In this document: positions 8,445-16,768 of the stretch, in pieces | How the letters are laid out: every line of letters begins with the position of its first letter | How positions within the stretch are numbered: position 1 is the first letter of the stretch | NCBI GenBank assembly: GCA_964550935.1 | Contig: CAZKBB010000015.1 | Location: 1 to 49,912 of the forward strand | Reading direction: 5' to 3' | DNA length: 49,912 nucleotides | From: JBCBSP01 sp964550935 | GTDB taxonomy: Bacteria > Pseudomonadota > Alphaproteobacteria > Caulobacterales > Maricaulaceae | Notes under the pieces: model-generated | What the model was told of the DNA's origin: nothing | Databases searched by the model: none | Seen by the model: only the letters and a program-made list of their open reading frames with translations | Position numbers and translations under genes: made by a program

Positions 8445-9839
8445 ATGAGCGACGGCCATAGCAGCTATCTGGAGGCGTGCGACTGGAGCGCGCTCGCACG
8501 GCAGCATCCCATAGGCGACGACTTTACGCGCTTCGCCACGACGATCAGCCGGGACGAGCTGCGTTCGCGCCAGAACGCGCTGTTCATCAAGTCCGTCGCG
8601 CGGGCCTGGAAGACGCCCTTCTACCGCAAGCTCTGGGGCGAGGCGGGGATCGAAGAGGGCGACATCAAAAGCCTCGACGACCTGACGAGCCTGCCGAGCT
8701 TCGACAAGGCGGACATCATGGACTCCATCGCGCGCAATCCTCCGTTCGGGGATTTCGACGGGCTGGACAGCCATGAGGCCGGCCGGCCGAACGTGGTGGT
8801 CCACACCACCTCCGGCACCACCGGCACGCCGCAGGTTTTGCTCTTCGGGGCGAAGAGTCGGGAGGTTCAGAACCTGTTGCTCGCCCGGCTCTACCGCTTC
8901 CAGGGGCTGCGGCCGGACGACGTGGTCCACTCCGTGTACGGACACGGCATGATCAACGGCGGACACTATGTGCGCGAGGCGGTGATCCACTGGACCAGCG
9001 CCATCTTTATGAGCGCGGGCACCGGCGTGGAGACGCGCTCGGCCCGGCAGGTGGAGCTGATCCGCGATTTCGGCGCCACCGTGATCGTGGGCTTCGCCGA
9101 TTACATCAAGAAGCTCGCCCGCGTGGCCGAGGACGCCGGCATCGACCCGGTCAACGATCTGAACGTGCGCATGGTGTCAGGCCATCTCGGCCGGGAGGAC
9201 AAGGACAGCCTGTCGAAAGCCTGGGGCGGGGCGGAGTGCTTCGACTGGTACGGCGTGGGCGACACCGGCGTGATCGCCGGCGAAGGCCCGGACCGGTCCG
9301 GCCTCTACGTCATGGAGGACGCGCAGTATCTCGAAGTGTGCGACATCGACAGCGGGGCGCCCGTGGCCGACGGCGAGAGCGGCGACATGGTCTGCACCTG
9401 TCTGTACAAGGACGATGTCTATCCGATCATCCGCTTCAACACCCACGACGTCACCAAGGTGAAGACCGACGCCAGCCCGCTCGGGGTGACCTTCAAGCGC
9501 ATCGAGGGCTTCCTGGGCCGCTCCGACAACATGGTGAAGATCCGCGGCATCAACATCTTCCCCCAGGCGATGGGGCCGCTCCTGGAGGAGCACGATGTTT
9601 TCGCCGGCGACTTTATCTGCAAAGCTGTCCGGGACGGTGACGGCCGCGACGAGTTCATTGTGGTCTGCGAAGTCAAGGAACAGTCCGAAACCGTGCGCGA
9701 GGCCGTCGCCGGCCATCTCAAGACCGCGCTCGGCATCGGCGTCGGCGTCGAGCTCGCCAAGCCCGGCGAGCTGGCGCCGCTGACCCAGACCGAAGTGCGC
9801 CAGAAGCCCATCCGACTGATCGACGAACGGTTCAAATGA
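8445..9839 (+). CDS. PaaK-like acyl-CoA ligase (AMP-forming)
   Basis: A 464-residue member of the phenylacetate-CoA ligase branch of the adenylate-forming superfamily. The AMP-binding P-loop TTSGTTGTPQ lies near residue 125, YGVGDTG is the aromatic/acid motif near 270, and the C-terminal lid begins around FLGRSDNMVKIRGINIFP and ends in QTEVRQKPIR. It activates a carboxylic acid to its CoA thioester using ATP. A purine-rich ribosome site (ACGGAGGGACTG) precedes ATG 8445. The last bases overlap the amidase start (ATGA). The neighbouring enzymes suggest an aliphatic or branched acid rather than phenylacetate. Confidence 0.88.
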   Translation: MSDGHSSYLEACDWSALARQHPIGDDFTRFATTISRDELRSRQNALFIKSVARAWKTPFYRKLWGEAGIEEGDIKSLDDLTSLPSFDKADIMDSIARNPPFGDFDGLDSHEAGRPNVVVHTTSGTTGTPQVLLFGAKSREVQNLLLARLYRFQGLRPDDVVHSVYGHGMINGGHYVREAVIHWTSAIFMSAGTGVETRSARQVELIRDFGATVIVGFADYIKKLARVAEDAGIDPVNDLNVRMVSGHLGREDKDSLSKAWGGAECFDWYGVGDTGVIAGEGPDRSGLYVMEDAQYLEVCDIDSGAPVADGESGDMVCTCLYKDDVYPIIRFNTHDVTKVKTDASPLGVTFKRIEGFLGRSDNMVKIRGINIFPQAMGPLLEEHDVFAGDFICKAVRDGDGRDEFIVVCEVKEQSETVREAVAGHLKTALGIGVGVELAKPGELAPLTQTEVRQKPIRLIDERFK

Positions 9840-11251
9840 TCGAAGCCCCCGCGCCCGGCGAGCCCGACCCGGCGCCCGCCCCCGACCTGCCACTCACCGC
9901 CGTCCAGCGCACTCTGGCCGCGCAGACCGACGGGTTCGCGCTCGGGCGTTGGACGCCGAGCGAGGTGTTGGAGGCCTATGCGCGCCGCATCGCGCGGCTG
10001 AACCCGCTTCTGAACGCGGTCGTGGACACAAGGCTCGAGGCCGCGCGCGAAGAGGCGGCCGCCTCCACCGAGCGCTGGGCGCGCGGAGAGCCGCGCTCGG
10101 ACGTCGACGGGGCGACGGTGCTGGTGAAGGCCAACATCGCCGTGGACGGTCTTCCGTGGACGGCGGGCGTCCAGGCCTATGAGCGCCGCATCGCGCGCGC
10201 CGACGCCGAGGCCGTGGCGCGGCTCAAGGCCGCCGGCGCGGTGATCGTCGGTACGCTGAACATGGAGGAAGGCGCGCTCGGCGCCGTCACCGACAATCCC
10301 TGGCTTGGGCGATGTCTGAACCCGTGGGGCGCGCCGAACGGCGCACGCGGGGCGAGCGACCTCACCCCCGGCGGCTCATCGGGCGGATCCGGCGCGGCGG
10401 CCGCGGCCGGGCTGTCCGCCGCGACGCTGGGCACCGACACGATGGGCTCAGTGCGCATCCCGGCGGCCTATTGCGGGGTCACCGGCCACAAGCCCAGCCG
10501 CGGACTGATCCCCACCGGCGGGGTGACGCCGCTGTCCCACACCCTTGATCACGTCGGCCCGCTCACCCGCTCCGCACGCGACCTCGCCGCGCTGACGAAC
10601 GCGCTCGCGGGCGAACGAATCGACTCGCGCTTCGCCTTCGCCGGGCGCGTGATCGGACGCTGGCGCTTCGAGGATGCGGTCGAGTGCGACGCGGAAGTCT
10701 ACCGGCTGTACGAGCAGGTTATCGAGCGCGCGCGCGACGCCGGAGCGCGCATCGTGGACGTGAAGCCGAAGCATTATCAGTATGCGAAGTCGCGCCGGCG
10801 CGGGCTTTTGATCTCAGAGCTTGAAGGCTGGGCCGAGCACGAGGACGCCATCGAAGCGGTGCCGGACGGCTTCTCGCAGACCTTCCGTGATCTGTTGCAC
10901 TGGGGCGCGAGCCAGACCGCGGACAAGGCCGAGCGCGGCTACGAGGCGGTGCGCGCCTGCGAGGGCGATGCGCAAGCCTGGTTCGCCGATGTGGACATCG
11001 TGCTTGCGCCGACCGCGCTGGAGCCGGCCTTCGACTTCGAGAGCGATCCGCCGGCCGGCCAGGCGGACCTGACCGCCTTCGCCGACTTCGCCGGCGTGCC
11101 CGCCACGGCCGTGTGCGCCGGCCTGACCGAGGCGGGGTTGCCGGCCTCGGTTCAGGTGATCGGGCCGACAGGCTTCGACGGTCGCACCATCGCCGCGGCG
11201 GCCGCGATCGAAAACGCCGCCGCCGGCCCCTTCATCCCGCCGGGATATTAG
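9836..11251 (+). CDS. Amidase signature family hydrolase
   Basis: A 471-residue amidase-signature enzyme that hydrolyses a C-N amide bond. The Ser-cisSer-Lys triad is visible: K98 in TVLVKANIAVDG, the GGSSGGSG loop at 179-186, and the nucleophile S205 in TDTMGSVRIPA. The residue before GS is Met where most members have Gly or Ala, which may alter the oxyanion region. It starts in the stop of the ligase gene (ATGA) and is the last gene of the operon. The first 20 residues are Pro/Glu/Ala-rich with no signal peptide, so it is cytoplasmic. Substrate unknown; a half-amide or N-acyl intermediate would fit the context. Confidence 0.92.
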   Translation: MIEAPAPGEPDPAPAPDLPLTAVQRTLAAQTDGFALGRWTPSEVLEAYARRIARLNPLLNAVVDTRLEAAREEAAASTERWARGEPRSDVDGATVLVKANIAVDGLPWTAGVQAYERRIARADAEAVARLKAAGAVIVGTLNMEEGALGAVTDNPWLGRCLNPWGAPNGARGASDLTPGGSSGGSGAAAAAGLSAATLGTDTMGSVRIPAAYCGVTGHKPSRGLIPTGGVTPLSHTLDHVGPLTRSARDLAALTNALAGERIDSRFAFAGRVIGRWRFEDAVECDAEVYRLYEQVIERARDAGARIVDVKPKHYQYAKSRRRGLLISELEGWAEHEDAIEAVPDGFSQTFRDLLHWGASQTADKAERGYEAVRACEGDAQAWFADVDIVLAPTALEPAFDFESDPPAGQADLTAFADFAGVPATAVCAGLTEAGLPASVQVIGPTGFDGRTIAAAAAIENAAAGPFIPPGY

Positions 11252-11331
11252 GCCGGAAGGCGGGCGCCCTGCCGCGACGCGGCCCCCCGATCGCGGCGCC
11301 GCCGCGTCAGGGAGTTTAGCTTCTGGTTCCT

Positions 11332-11370
11332 GAATTCCCGGACGATGCGCAGCATCGATCCGGGACCTCG
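11332..11370. repeat. Intergenic palindrome, family 2 (half copy)
   Basis: A near-perfect hairpin: left arm CCCGGACGATGC (11337-11348), loop GCA, right arm GCATCG-A-TCCGGG (11352-11364), followed by ACCTCG. The same core occurs at 16605-16695 and 28092-28187, there as two-armed elements. It lies between the ends of two convergent operons and could stop transcription from either side. Confidence 0.75.
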
Positions 11371-11391
11371 CGGCGAGCGGGCGTCAGCGCC

Positions 11392-12411
11392 TCACCGCAG
11401 AGGCGGGGCGTCGGCGAGCCTTGCCGGGCCCAGGAAGACGCCGCCGTTCTGCAGGCGGAAGGGCAGCGCCACGCCGCCGTCGCGGCGCGGCGCCATGAGC
11501 GCGGCCAGGCGCAGCGCCTCGCCCTGATCGGCCGAGATCAGCCGGCCCGCCACGAGTGCGTCCACCAGCGCTTCCGGGTCCGACACGGTCACCGACAGGC
11601 GCCCGTCCGGCCGCGCCTGGGCGTCGAGCGTCAGATCGCCGTCGCCTTCGAGGCGCGCCGGTCCCCAGACCAGCTGAGCGCCGCGCACGACGAGCCGTCC
11701 GCCCCGGCGCGCCCACAGGCCGGCATCGCCGTCGGCGGCGAGCGCGCTCCAGTTCGACAGCGCCGCGTCGAGGCGGAACAAGTCGGCCTCGGCGCCGAAC
11801 GCGTCGCGCACGCCCGGCTCCAAGACGTTCGGCGCGAAACGAACAGCGCTGGCCTGAAGCCGCAGCGTCATCGCGTCGTCCGCCCCCACTCCGCCGGTCA
11901 GGCGAAGGCCCTCCAGCTGCTCCACAAGCGCGGGCGGGCCCTCCAGGGTGGTCACCGTCAGCGCGTCCATCTCAGCGCCGAGCCGGTTTGTGACCCCGTC
12001 CTCGGCCGACACCGAGATGCGCGCGGTCTCCGCCTCGAGCCGGTAGCGCGCGCGTTCGCCCTGGATCCGCGTCTCCAGCATCGCCGGCGAGCGCGCCGCG
12101 ACGATCCAGTGGTTCAGGTCGTAAGGCAGAGCGCCGCCGGCGATCTCCGGCGCGGCGAAGCGCCACCCGCCCTCGCTCAAGGGAGCCTGGATCACCGGCT
12201 CGAGCGCGCGCACGTCGAAGCGAAGCGGCCAGCCGCGCACTGAAAGGCGCTCATAGTCGATCTGATAGCCGTCCGCCTCGTGGGCGCCGATGGAGGTCTC
12301 CAGCGTCTTGCGAATCTCGCCGGCGGCGTAGACCCAGTAGGCGGTGTAGGCCGCAAGCAGCACAAGCCCGACCGCGAAGGGGGCGAAGACCAGGCGCCGC
12401 GTGCGGGTCAT
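11392..12411 (-). CDS. DUF2125 domain protein, membrane-anchored
   Basis: A 339-residue protein with a single N-terminal membrane segment (about 8-30, FAPFAVGLVLLAAYTAYWVY) and a long beta-rich exported part. The RLSVRGWPLRFDV block near 55-67 is the most recognisable part of DUF2125, a family restricted mostly to alphaproteobacteria and of unknown function. It overlaps the upstream plsC gene by 4 bases, so it probably belongs to the same envelope-related operon (ftsE-ftsX-DUF218-plsC-DUF2125). Confidence 0.85.
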   Translation of the reverse strand: MTRTRRLVFAPFAVGLVLLAAYTAYWVYAAGEIRKTLETSIGAHEADGYQIDYERLSVRGWPLRFDVRALEPVIQAPLSEGGWRFAAPEIAGGALPYDLNHWIVAARSPAMLETRIQGERARYRLEAETARISVSAEDGVTNRLGAEMDALTVTTLEGPPALVEQLEGLRLTGGVGADDAMTLRLQASAVRFAPNVLEPGVRDAFGAEADLFRLDAALSNWSALAADGDAGLWARRGGRLVVRGAQLVWGPARLEGDGDLTLDAQARPDGRLSVTVSDPEALVDALVAGRLISADQGEALRLAALMAPRRDGGVALPFRLQNGGVFLGPARLADAPPLR

Positions 12412-13157
12412 GCCGCGCGCGCCGTCTCGGTTGCGCCGCGATAGGCCGGATCGGCCTTCAAGAGCGCCTCGGACGCGGTCTCGATTTCAGTTTCAAGCTG
12501 CGACATGAACACGTCCCTTGGCAGGCCCGGGGGGATGGAAGGCAAGAATTCGACCACGATCACGCCGGGCGTGCGCACGATCCCCTTGCCGGGCCAGTGC
12601 AGGCCGGAATTCAGCGCGACCGGGGCGCACGGCGCCTTCATGGCGGCGTAGAGCCCGGCCACGCCCGGCTTGTAGCTTTCCTCAGCGCCCGGACTGACGC
12701 GCGTGCCTTGCGGGAAGATGACCACCTGCCGGCCTTCCTTGGCGCGCGCCCGCGCGGTCTTCAGCATGGCGCGCATCGTCTTGGAGGCCCCGGCGCGATC
12801 GATCGCGATATTGCGCAGCTTCATGGCATACCAGCCAAAGACGGGCAGGTATTTCAGCTCCTTCTTCAGGATGATCGCGGGATCGTCCAGGATCCGCCAC
12901 AAGGCCAGCGTCTCGAACATGGACTGGTGTTTGGAAGCCACCAGCGCGCCGCCATCGGGAATGTGCTCACGCCCGCGCACCTCGTAGGAGACCCCGCAAA
13001 GCAGCTTCAGCGCGCCGAAGACGAGCGTGAGATAAAGCTGGAAACAGCGCCGCGCCCAGCTGCGCGGCCCCAGCAGGGACGGCGCGCAAACAACGCCCAT
13101 CACCGCCATGAGCGCGTACATCCAGACAACGAAAAGCACCGAGCGCAGCGCCTGCAT
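12408..13157 (-). CDS. plsC: 1-acyl-sn-glycerol-3-phosphate acyltransferase (PlsC)
   Basis: A 249-residue membrane acyltransferase that adds the second acyl chain to lysophosphatidic acid in phospholipid synthesis. The catalytic HX4D-type motif is H77-QSMF-E82, with Glu in place of the common Asp. The second hallmark FPQGTR, which binds the glycerol phosphate, is near residue 150. An N-terminal hydrophobic stretch (about 5-27) anchors it to the inner membrane. It lies 24 bases after the DUF218 gene stop and overlaps DUF2125. Paralogues with lyso-ornithine-lipid specificity exist, so the substrate is likely but not certain. Confidence 0.9.
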   Translation of the reverse strand: MQALRSVLFVVWMYALMAVMGVVCAPSLLGPRSWARRCFQLYLTLVFGALKLLCGVSYEVRGREHIPDGGALVASKHQSMFETLALWRILDDPAIILKKELKYLPVFGWYAMKLRNIAIDRAGASKTMRAMLKTARARAKEGRQVVIFPQGTRVSPGAEESYKPGVAGLYAAMKAPCAPVALNSGLHWPGKGIVRTPGVIVVEFLPSIPPGLPRDVFMSQLETEIETASEALLKADPAYRGATETARAA

Positions 13158-13181
13158 GGGGGTGATCTCCGTTTCGTCCGG

Positions 13182-13769
13182 TCAGTCCGCGCCGCGCGCC
13201 TGATAGGCCGGGCCGAAGATGTGGACCGCCGCATACTTGAAGTATTCCTGCGCCCAGCGCCGCGCCGCGGCGGCGTTACGCCAAGGCGGGCGGCCGCGCA
13301 CGCCATAGGCGACGAACCGCACCTGAGGAAGCGCCGCGCGCAGCTCGGCCAGCGCACGCGGCATGTGATAATCCGACGTCACGACGATCAGGCGCTGATA
13401 GCCGTTCTCGCGCGCCCAGCGGGCCGTCTCGGCGGCGTTGCCGGCGGTGTCGCGCGCCTGCGCGCCAGCGTCGATGCAGCACTCGAAGAGCGCCGCGCTG
13501 GCGCCGGAGGCCTCGCGCACGTCTTCAAGCGGCGCCTCCGGGTTCACCCCGGAGATCAGGAGCCGCGCGCCCCGGCCTTCGTCGAGCAGACGCACCGCCG
13601 TGATCACCCGGTCCGCCCCGCCGGTGAGCGCCACGATCGCATCCCCGCGCGCCCCCTCGTCGGGCCCGTAGCCGGAGGCCTCGCGCGCGAACAGCGCAAA
13701 GCCGGCCAGCATCGCGACCAGGGCGAAAAAGGCGGCGAAGCGCAGGAGCGGCATAAGGCGCGCCATCAA
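13182..13769 (-). CDS. DUF218 (YdcF/SanA-like) membrane protein
   Basis: A 195-residue protein with one N-terminal membrane helix (about 8-28) and a DUF218 domain: DAIVALTGGADRV, LLISGVNPE, DTAGNAAETARWARENG and LIVVTSDYHMPRA are its standard blocks. DUF218 proteins of the YdcF/SanA/ElyC group are envelope proteins linked to cell-wall and vancomycin sensitivity phenotypes. It is read with ftsE-ftsX upstream and plsC downstream. The 5' region contains a draft-assembly gap, so the spacing to ftsX is unknown but probably short. Confidence 0.88.
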   Translation of the reverse strand: MMARLMPLLRFAAFFALVAMLAGFALFAREASGYGPDEGARGDAIVALTGGADRVITAVRLLDEGRGARLLISGVNPEAPLEDVREASGASAALFECCIDAGAQARDTAGNAAETARWARENGYQRLIVVTSDYHMPRALAELRAALPQVRFVAYGVRGRPPWRNAAAARRWAQEYFKYAAVHIFGPAYQARGAD

Positions 13770-13783
13770 TGCTCAGTTCCCTT

Positions 13784-13993
13784 CAAGTGCTCCGGCAAGT
13801 GCTCCGGTCAATCAGCCTTAACGCGGAGTCCGGCGAAANNNNNNNNNNNNNNNNNNNNNNNNNNNNNNNNNNNNNNNNNNNNNNNNNNNNNNNNNNNNNN
13901 NNNNNNNNNNNNNNNNNNNNNNNNNNNNNNNNNNNNNNCAAGTGCTCCGGCAAGTGCTCCGGTCAATCAGCCTTAACGCGGAGTCCGGCGAAA
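13784..13993. other. Assembly gap (100 N) flanked by identical 55-base copies
   Basis: Bases 13784-13838 and 13939-13993 are identical over 55 bases and surround 100 N (13839-13938). Each copy begins with a tandem 12-mer, CAAGTGCTCCGG twice. This is the pattern left when a scaffolder joins two contigs that share a k-mer-length overlap, so the real sequence probably has one copy and no missing DNA. The collapsed ftsX-DUF218 spacer would be about 78 bases. A small CCGGC-GAAA-GCCGG hairpin (13985-13998) lies at the ftsX end. Confidence 0.85.
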
Positions 13994-14002
13994 GCCGGGC
14001 GC

Positions 14003-14905
14003 TCATCCCCATCTGCGCGCCAGCGCCCGGCTGACCGCGCGCCGCGCCGACACCGCAGCCACGAGCGCCGAAGCTAGCGCAGCCAGAGGCGGTATGAACA
14101 GCGCGCTCCAACCAAGCTCCAGCGTGGGCAGGAAGAACAGCGCGCCCGCTTGTCCGCCCGCATAGGCCAGGGCGAGCGCCGCCGCGCCGGCGCCGGCCGC
14201 GCCCAGAAGCCCCGCCTTCAACCCGAGCGCCAGGAAGCGGCGCTGAAACAACTTGGCGATATACAGGTCCGGCGCGCCGACCATGTGCAGCGCATCGGCC
14301 ACGTCCCAGCGCGCCGCAAGAGAGGCGCGCGCGGCGAAAGCGATCACCGCCGCGGCCGCCAGCGTCAACAACACCACCAGGCCCAGCGCGAAGTAGCGCA
14401 CCGCCGCGGCGGCGCGCGCCACCGCGTCGGCCCAGATCTCGTGGGCGTCCACGATCGTCTCGTAACGCGCATCGCTGAGCGCGGCGCGGATCTCGTCGGC
14501 CTGGGCCGGCTCGCTCGCGGAGAGGCGCACCTCAACAAGGCGCGGCGCGGGGAAGTCCTCAGGCAGGCCCGCCTCGCCGATCCAGGGCTGAAGCAGCGCC
14601 TCAGCCTCCTCGCGCGAGCGCGCTTCGGCCGTCTCAACGCCCGGCGCCGCTGACAGCCGCCCGGCGGCGTCCTGAGCGTCGGCGTCCACGTCCCGGTTGC
14701 GCGCGGGCAGGACCTGAACGGTCATCTCGCGCGCGAGCTGGTCGGTCCAACCCTCCGCCGCGCGCCAGGCCCCCAACGCGCCGAGCGCTGAGAGACAGGC
14801 CAGGAAAACCAGGATCGAGGCCACCATGAAAAGCGGCCGGTCCCGGCCTTCGTTGGGGGGCAGAAGCGGCGCTGAGGCCTGGCGTGCGGCGTCGGACCGG
14901 CTCAC
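14003..14905 (-). CDS. ftsX: Cell division protein FtsX
   Basis: A 300-residue FtsX-family permease. It has an N-terminal cytoplasmic tail, a membrane helix at about 26-47, a periplasmic domain to about 165, then three further membrane helices (about 168-192, 215-245 and 263-287). The periplasmic part carries the usual PAPRLVEVRL segment. With FtsE it forms an ABC-type complex at the division septum that controls peptidoglycan hydrolases rather than moving a solute. The ATG overlaps the ftsE stop by 4 bases. Sequence is diverged from enterobacterial FtsX, as is usual in alphaproteobacteria; synteny with ftsE makes the call solid. Confidence 0.9.
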   Translation of the reverse strand: MSRSDAARQASAPLLPPNEGRDRPLFMVASILVFLACLSALGALGAWRAAEGWTDQLAREMTVQVLPARNRDVDADAQDAAGRLSAAPGVETAEARSREEAEALLQPWIGEAGLPEDFPAPRLVEVRLSASEPAQADEIRAALSDARYETIVDAHEIWADAVARAAAAVRYFALGLVVLLTLAAAAVIAFAARASLAARWDVADALHMVGAPDLYIAKLFQRRFLALGLKAGLLGAAGAGAAALALAYAGGQAGALFFLPTLELGWSALFIPPLAALASALVAAVSARRAVSRALARRWG

Positions 14906-15612
14906 GCCGCGCGCCTTGAATGGGTCAGCTTGCCGTCGACCAGCTCCATCACAGGCGCGTCGAGCGAGCGCACCAGCGAGAAGTCGTGGCTGGCGATCAG
15001 CACCGTCGTGCCGAGCTTGTTGAGCTCCACGAACAAGCGCAACAGTCGGCGCGCCATCGCCGGGTCCACATTGCCCGTCGGCTCGTCGGCGATCAGGAGA
15101 TCGGGCTTGGCCACGACCGCGCGCGCGATTGCAGCGCGCTGCTGTTCGCCGCCGGAAAGCGTCGGGGGATAGGCGTCGATGCGCTCGCCCAGCCCCACCC
15201 AGGCGAGCAGCTCGGCCACGTCTTCAGCGTAGGCGCGCCGGGGCTGGCCGGCCACGCGCAGCGGCAGGGCGACGTTTTCGAACACGCTCAGGTGATCAAG
15301 CAGGCGAAAGTCCTGGAAGATAACGCCGATCCGCCGGCGCAGCGGCGCCACCGCCTCGCGCGGCAAGGTGGCCGCGTCGCGCCCGAACAGGCTGACGAAG
15401 CCGCGCGAGGGACGCTCGGCGAGATAGATCAGGCGAAGCAGCGAGGTTTTTCCCGCGCCGGACGGTCCGGTTAGAAACTGGAAACTTCCGCTTGGTAATT
15501 CAAACGAGACGCCGTTTAGGATTTCAGGGCCGCGGCCGTAGCGCATGCCGACGCCGTCGAAGCGCACCGTGGGCTCGGCGCTGTCGGTGGAAACGTCTGG
15601 CTGCGGCGTCAT
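14902..15612 (-). CDS. ftsE: Cell division ATP-binding protein FtsE
   Basis: A 236-residue ABC ATPase. Walker A is GPSGAGKT, the Q-loop region reads GVIFQDFRLLDHLSVFENV (a strong FtsE marker), the signature is LSGGEQQR and Walker B is LLIADEPTGNVD. It powers the FtsEX complex that regulates cell-wall hydrolases at division. The frame is open upstream to 16068, but homology starts at the ATG at 15612 (complement). It is divergent from the zinc-ribbon gene at 15712, leaving about 100 bases for promoters in both directions. Confidence 0.96.
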   Translation of the reverse strand: MTPQPDVSTDSAEPTVRFDGVGMRYGRGPEILNGVSFELPSGSFQFLTGPSGAGKTSLLRLIYLAERPSRGFVSLFGRDAATLPREAVAPLRRRIGVIFQDFRLLDHLSVFENVALPLRVAGQPRRAYAEDVAELLAWVGLGERIDAYPPTLSGGEQQRAAIARAVVAKPDLLIADEPTGNVDPAMARRLLRLFVELNKLGTTVLIASHDFSLVRSLDAPVMELVDGKLTHSRRAA

Positions 15613-15711
15613 CGCGGTCCGGCGGCTCCAGGTCGCGGGAAGGCGTAAGCGGCCCGATTGGCCCGCCCGAGGGGCGGAGCGAACTATGCAGGAGCGGCGA
15701 GGCGCTCGTCC

Positions 15712-16407
15712 ATGATCATCGCCTGTCCCAGCTGCGACGCCCAGTATCGCGTCGACGAAGAGGCCCTCGCCGCGCGCGGCGGCAAGGTGCGCTGTTCGGC
15801 GTGCGCGCATGTCTGGACGGCCGAGGCCGACGCGCTGGCGCTCACCGAGCCCGCCGACGCGCCAGAGCCGGAGCCTGAGGCGTCTGCTGAGCCGACGCCC
15901 GAGCCCGAGCCTGAACCCGCCGCGCCGCACCAAGTGATTCGCGCCCGCGCCGAGGCCCGCCGGCGCAGCGCCCGGCTCGCAGCCGAAGGCGCGGCCTGGG
16001 CCGGGGTCGCGGCGATGTGCGCGGTCATGCTCGGCGGTGCCTGGCTGTTTCGCGCCGATATCGTCCACGCCATGCCGCGCGCCGCGGCCGCCTATGCGGC
16101 GGTCGGGGCGGACGTGAACCCGTGGGGGCTTGAGATCGCCGAGCTCGCGGTGGAGCGCGGCGAGGCCGGCGGCGCCCCGGCGATCATCGTGGAGGGCGTC
16201 GTGCGCAACGTCGCCGGGCGCGAACGCGAAACCCGGCCGCTCGCCGCGCGCGTGCTGGATTCAGATGGCGCAGTGCTGGCCGAGTGGACGCTCTCGCTTG
16301 AAAGCCCAGCGCTTGATCGCGGCGGCGCGGAGCGCTTCCGCGCCGTCCTTCAGGACCCGCCCGAAGCCGGGGCGGAGATCGAAGTCGTCCTAGACCCGAG
16401 GGCGTAA
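15712..16407 (+). CDS. Zinc-ribbon (MJ0042) / DUF3426 protein
   Basis: A 231-residue protein starting with a zinc ribbon: MIIACPSCDAQYRVD and VRCSACAHVW supply the two CxxC pairs. A Pro/Glu-rich linker follows (about 45-75), then one membrane helix (about 100-122), and a C-terminal DUF3426 domain (about 140-231). Function is unknown. Divergent location next to ftsE-ftsX is common in alphaproteobacteria. ATG 15712 was chosen because the zinc ribbon begins there; upstream in-frame codons add no homology. Confidence 0.87.
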   Translation: MIIACPSCDAQYRVDEEALAARGGKVRCSACAHVWTAEADALALTEPADAPEPEPEASAEPTPEPEPEPAAPHQVIRARAEARRRSARLAAEGAAWAGVAAMCAVMLGGAWLFRADIVHAMPRAAAAYAAVGADVNPWGLEIAELAVERGEAGGAPAIIVEGVVRNVAGRERETRPLAARVLDSDGAVLAEWTLSLESPALDRGGAERFRAVLQDPPEAGAEIEVVLDPRA

Positions 16408-16472
16408 GAGGTCCGCCGGCGGATCGGTCATCGGGGCGGGGCGCTGCAGCTTCAACGCGAAAACAGCCGGCC

Positions 16473-16589
16473 CTGTCATCCCGGCCGGAACGCAGTGGAG
16501 AGCCGAGACCCGCTGAAGGCGCTCACGGCGCCTCCCCGAGTGTTCCCGGCGGGTCCCGGGTCTCGGCTCCGCCTCGCCCGGGATGACAG
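16473..16589. repeat. Intergenic palindromic repeat, family 3
   Basis: A 117-base inverted repeat. The left arm begins CTGTCATCCCGGCCGGAACG and the right arm ends CTCGCCCGGGATGACAG; GAGCCGAGACCCG and CGGGTCTCGGCTC pair inside. 'TCATCCCGG...GCGCAG' elements of this type are widespread between genes in alphaproteobacteria. Only one copy occurs here. It lies just after the zinc-ribbon gene and directly before a family 2 element. Confidence 0.75.
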
Positions 16590-16604
16590 GAGTGTGTGAT
16601 CGCG

Positions 16605-16695
16605 AGGAGGTCCCGGATCGATGCTGCGCATCGCCGAGGAATTCATGATCCCACACCTGAACTCCCGGGCGAAGCGCAGCGAAGAGCCGGACCTC
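16605..16695. repeat. Intergenic palindromic repeat, family 2 (full copy, diverged)
   Basis: A two-armed element starting GAGGTCCCGGATCGATGCTG and ending GAGCCGGACCTC. It has the same order of blocks as 28092-28187 (GAGGTCCCGGATCG, TGCGCATCG, GAATTCATG or GAACTCATG, CTGAACTCCCGG, GCGCAGC). The arms have several mismatches, so it is older or less folded than the 28 kb copy. With the family 3 element it fills most of the 361-base space between the zinc-ribbon gene and the transporter. Confidence 0.7.
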
Positions 16696-16768
16696 AGTGC
16701 GAAAGCGCGCCAGCGTGAAGCGGCTGCGGCATTGACCCGCACGCCGCGTGCGCCTACCCGCCCCGTCC

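Noticed and set aside
13769..14111. Open frames that run through the N block near 13.8 kb
   Set aside because: They exist only because N is translated as X; no biological meaning.
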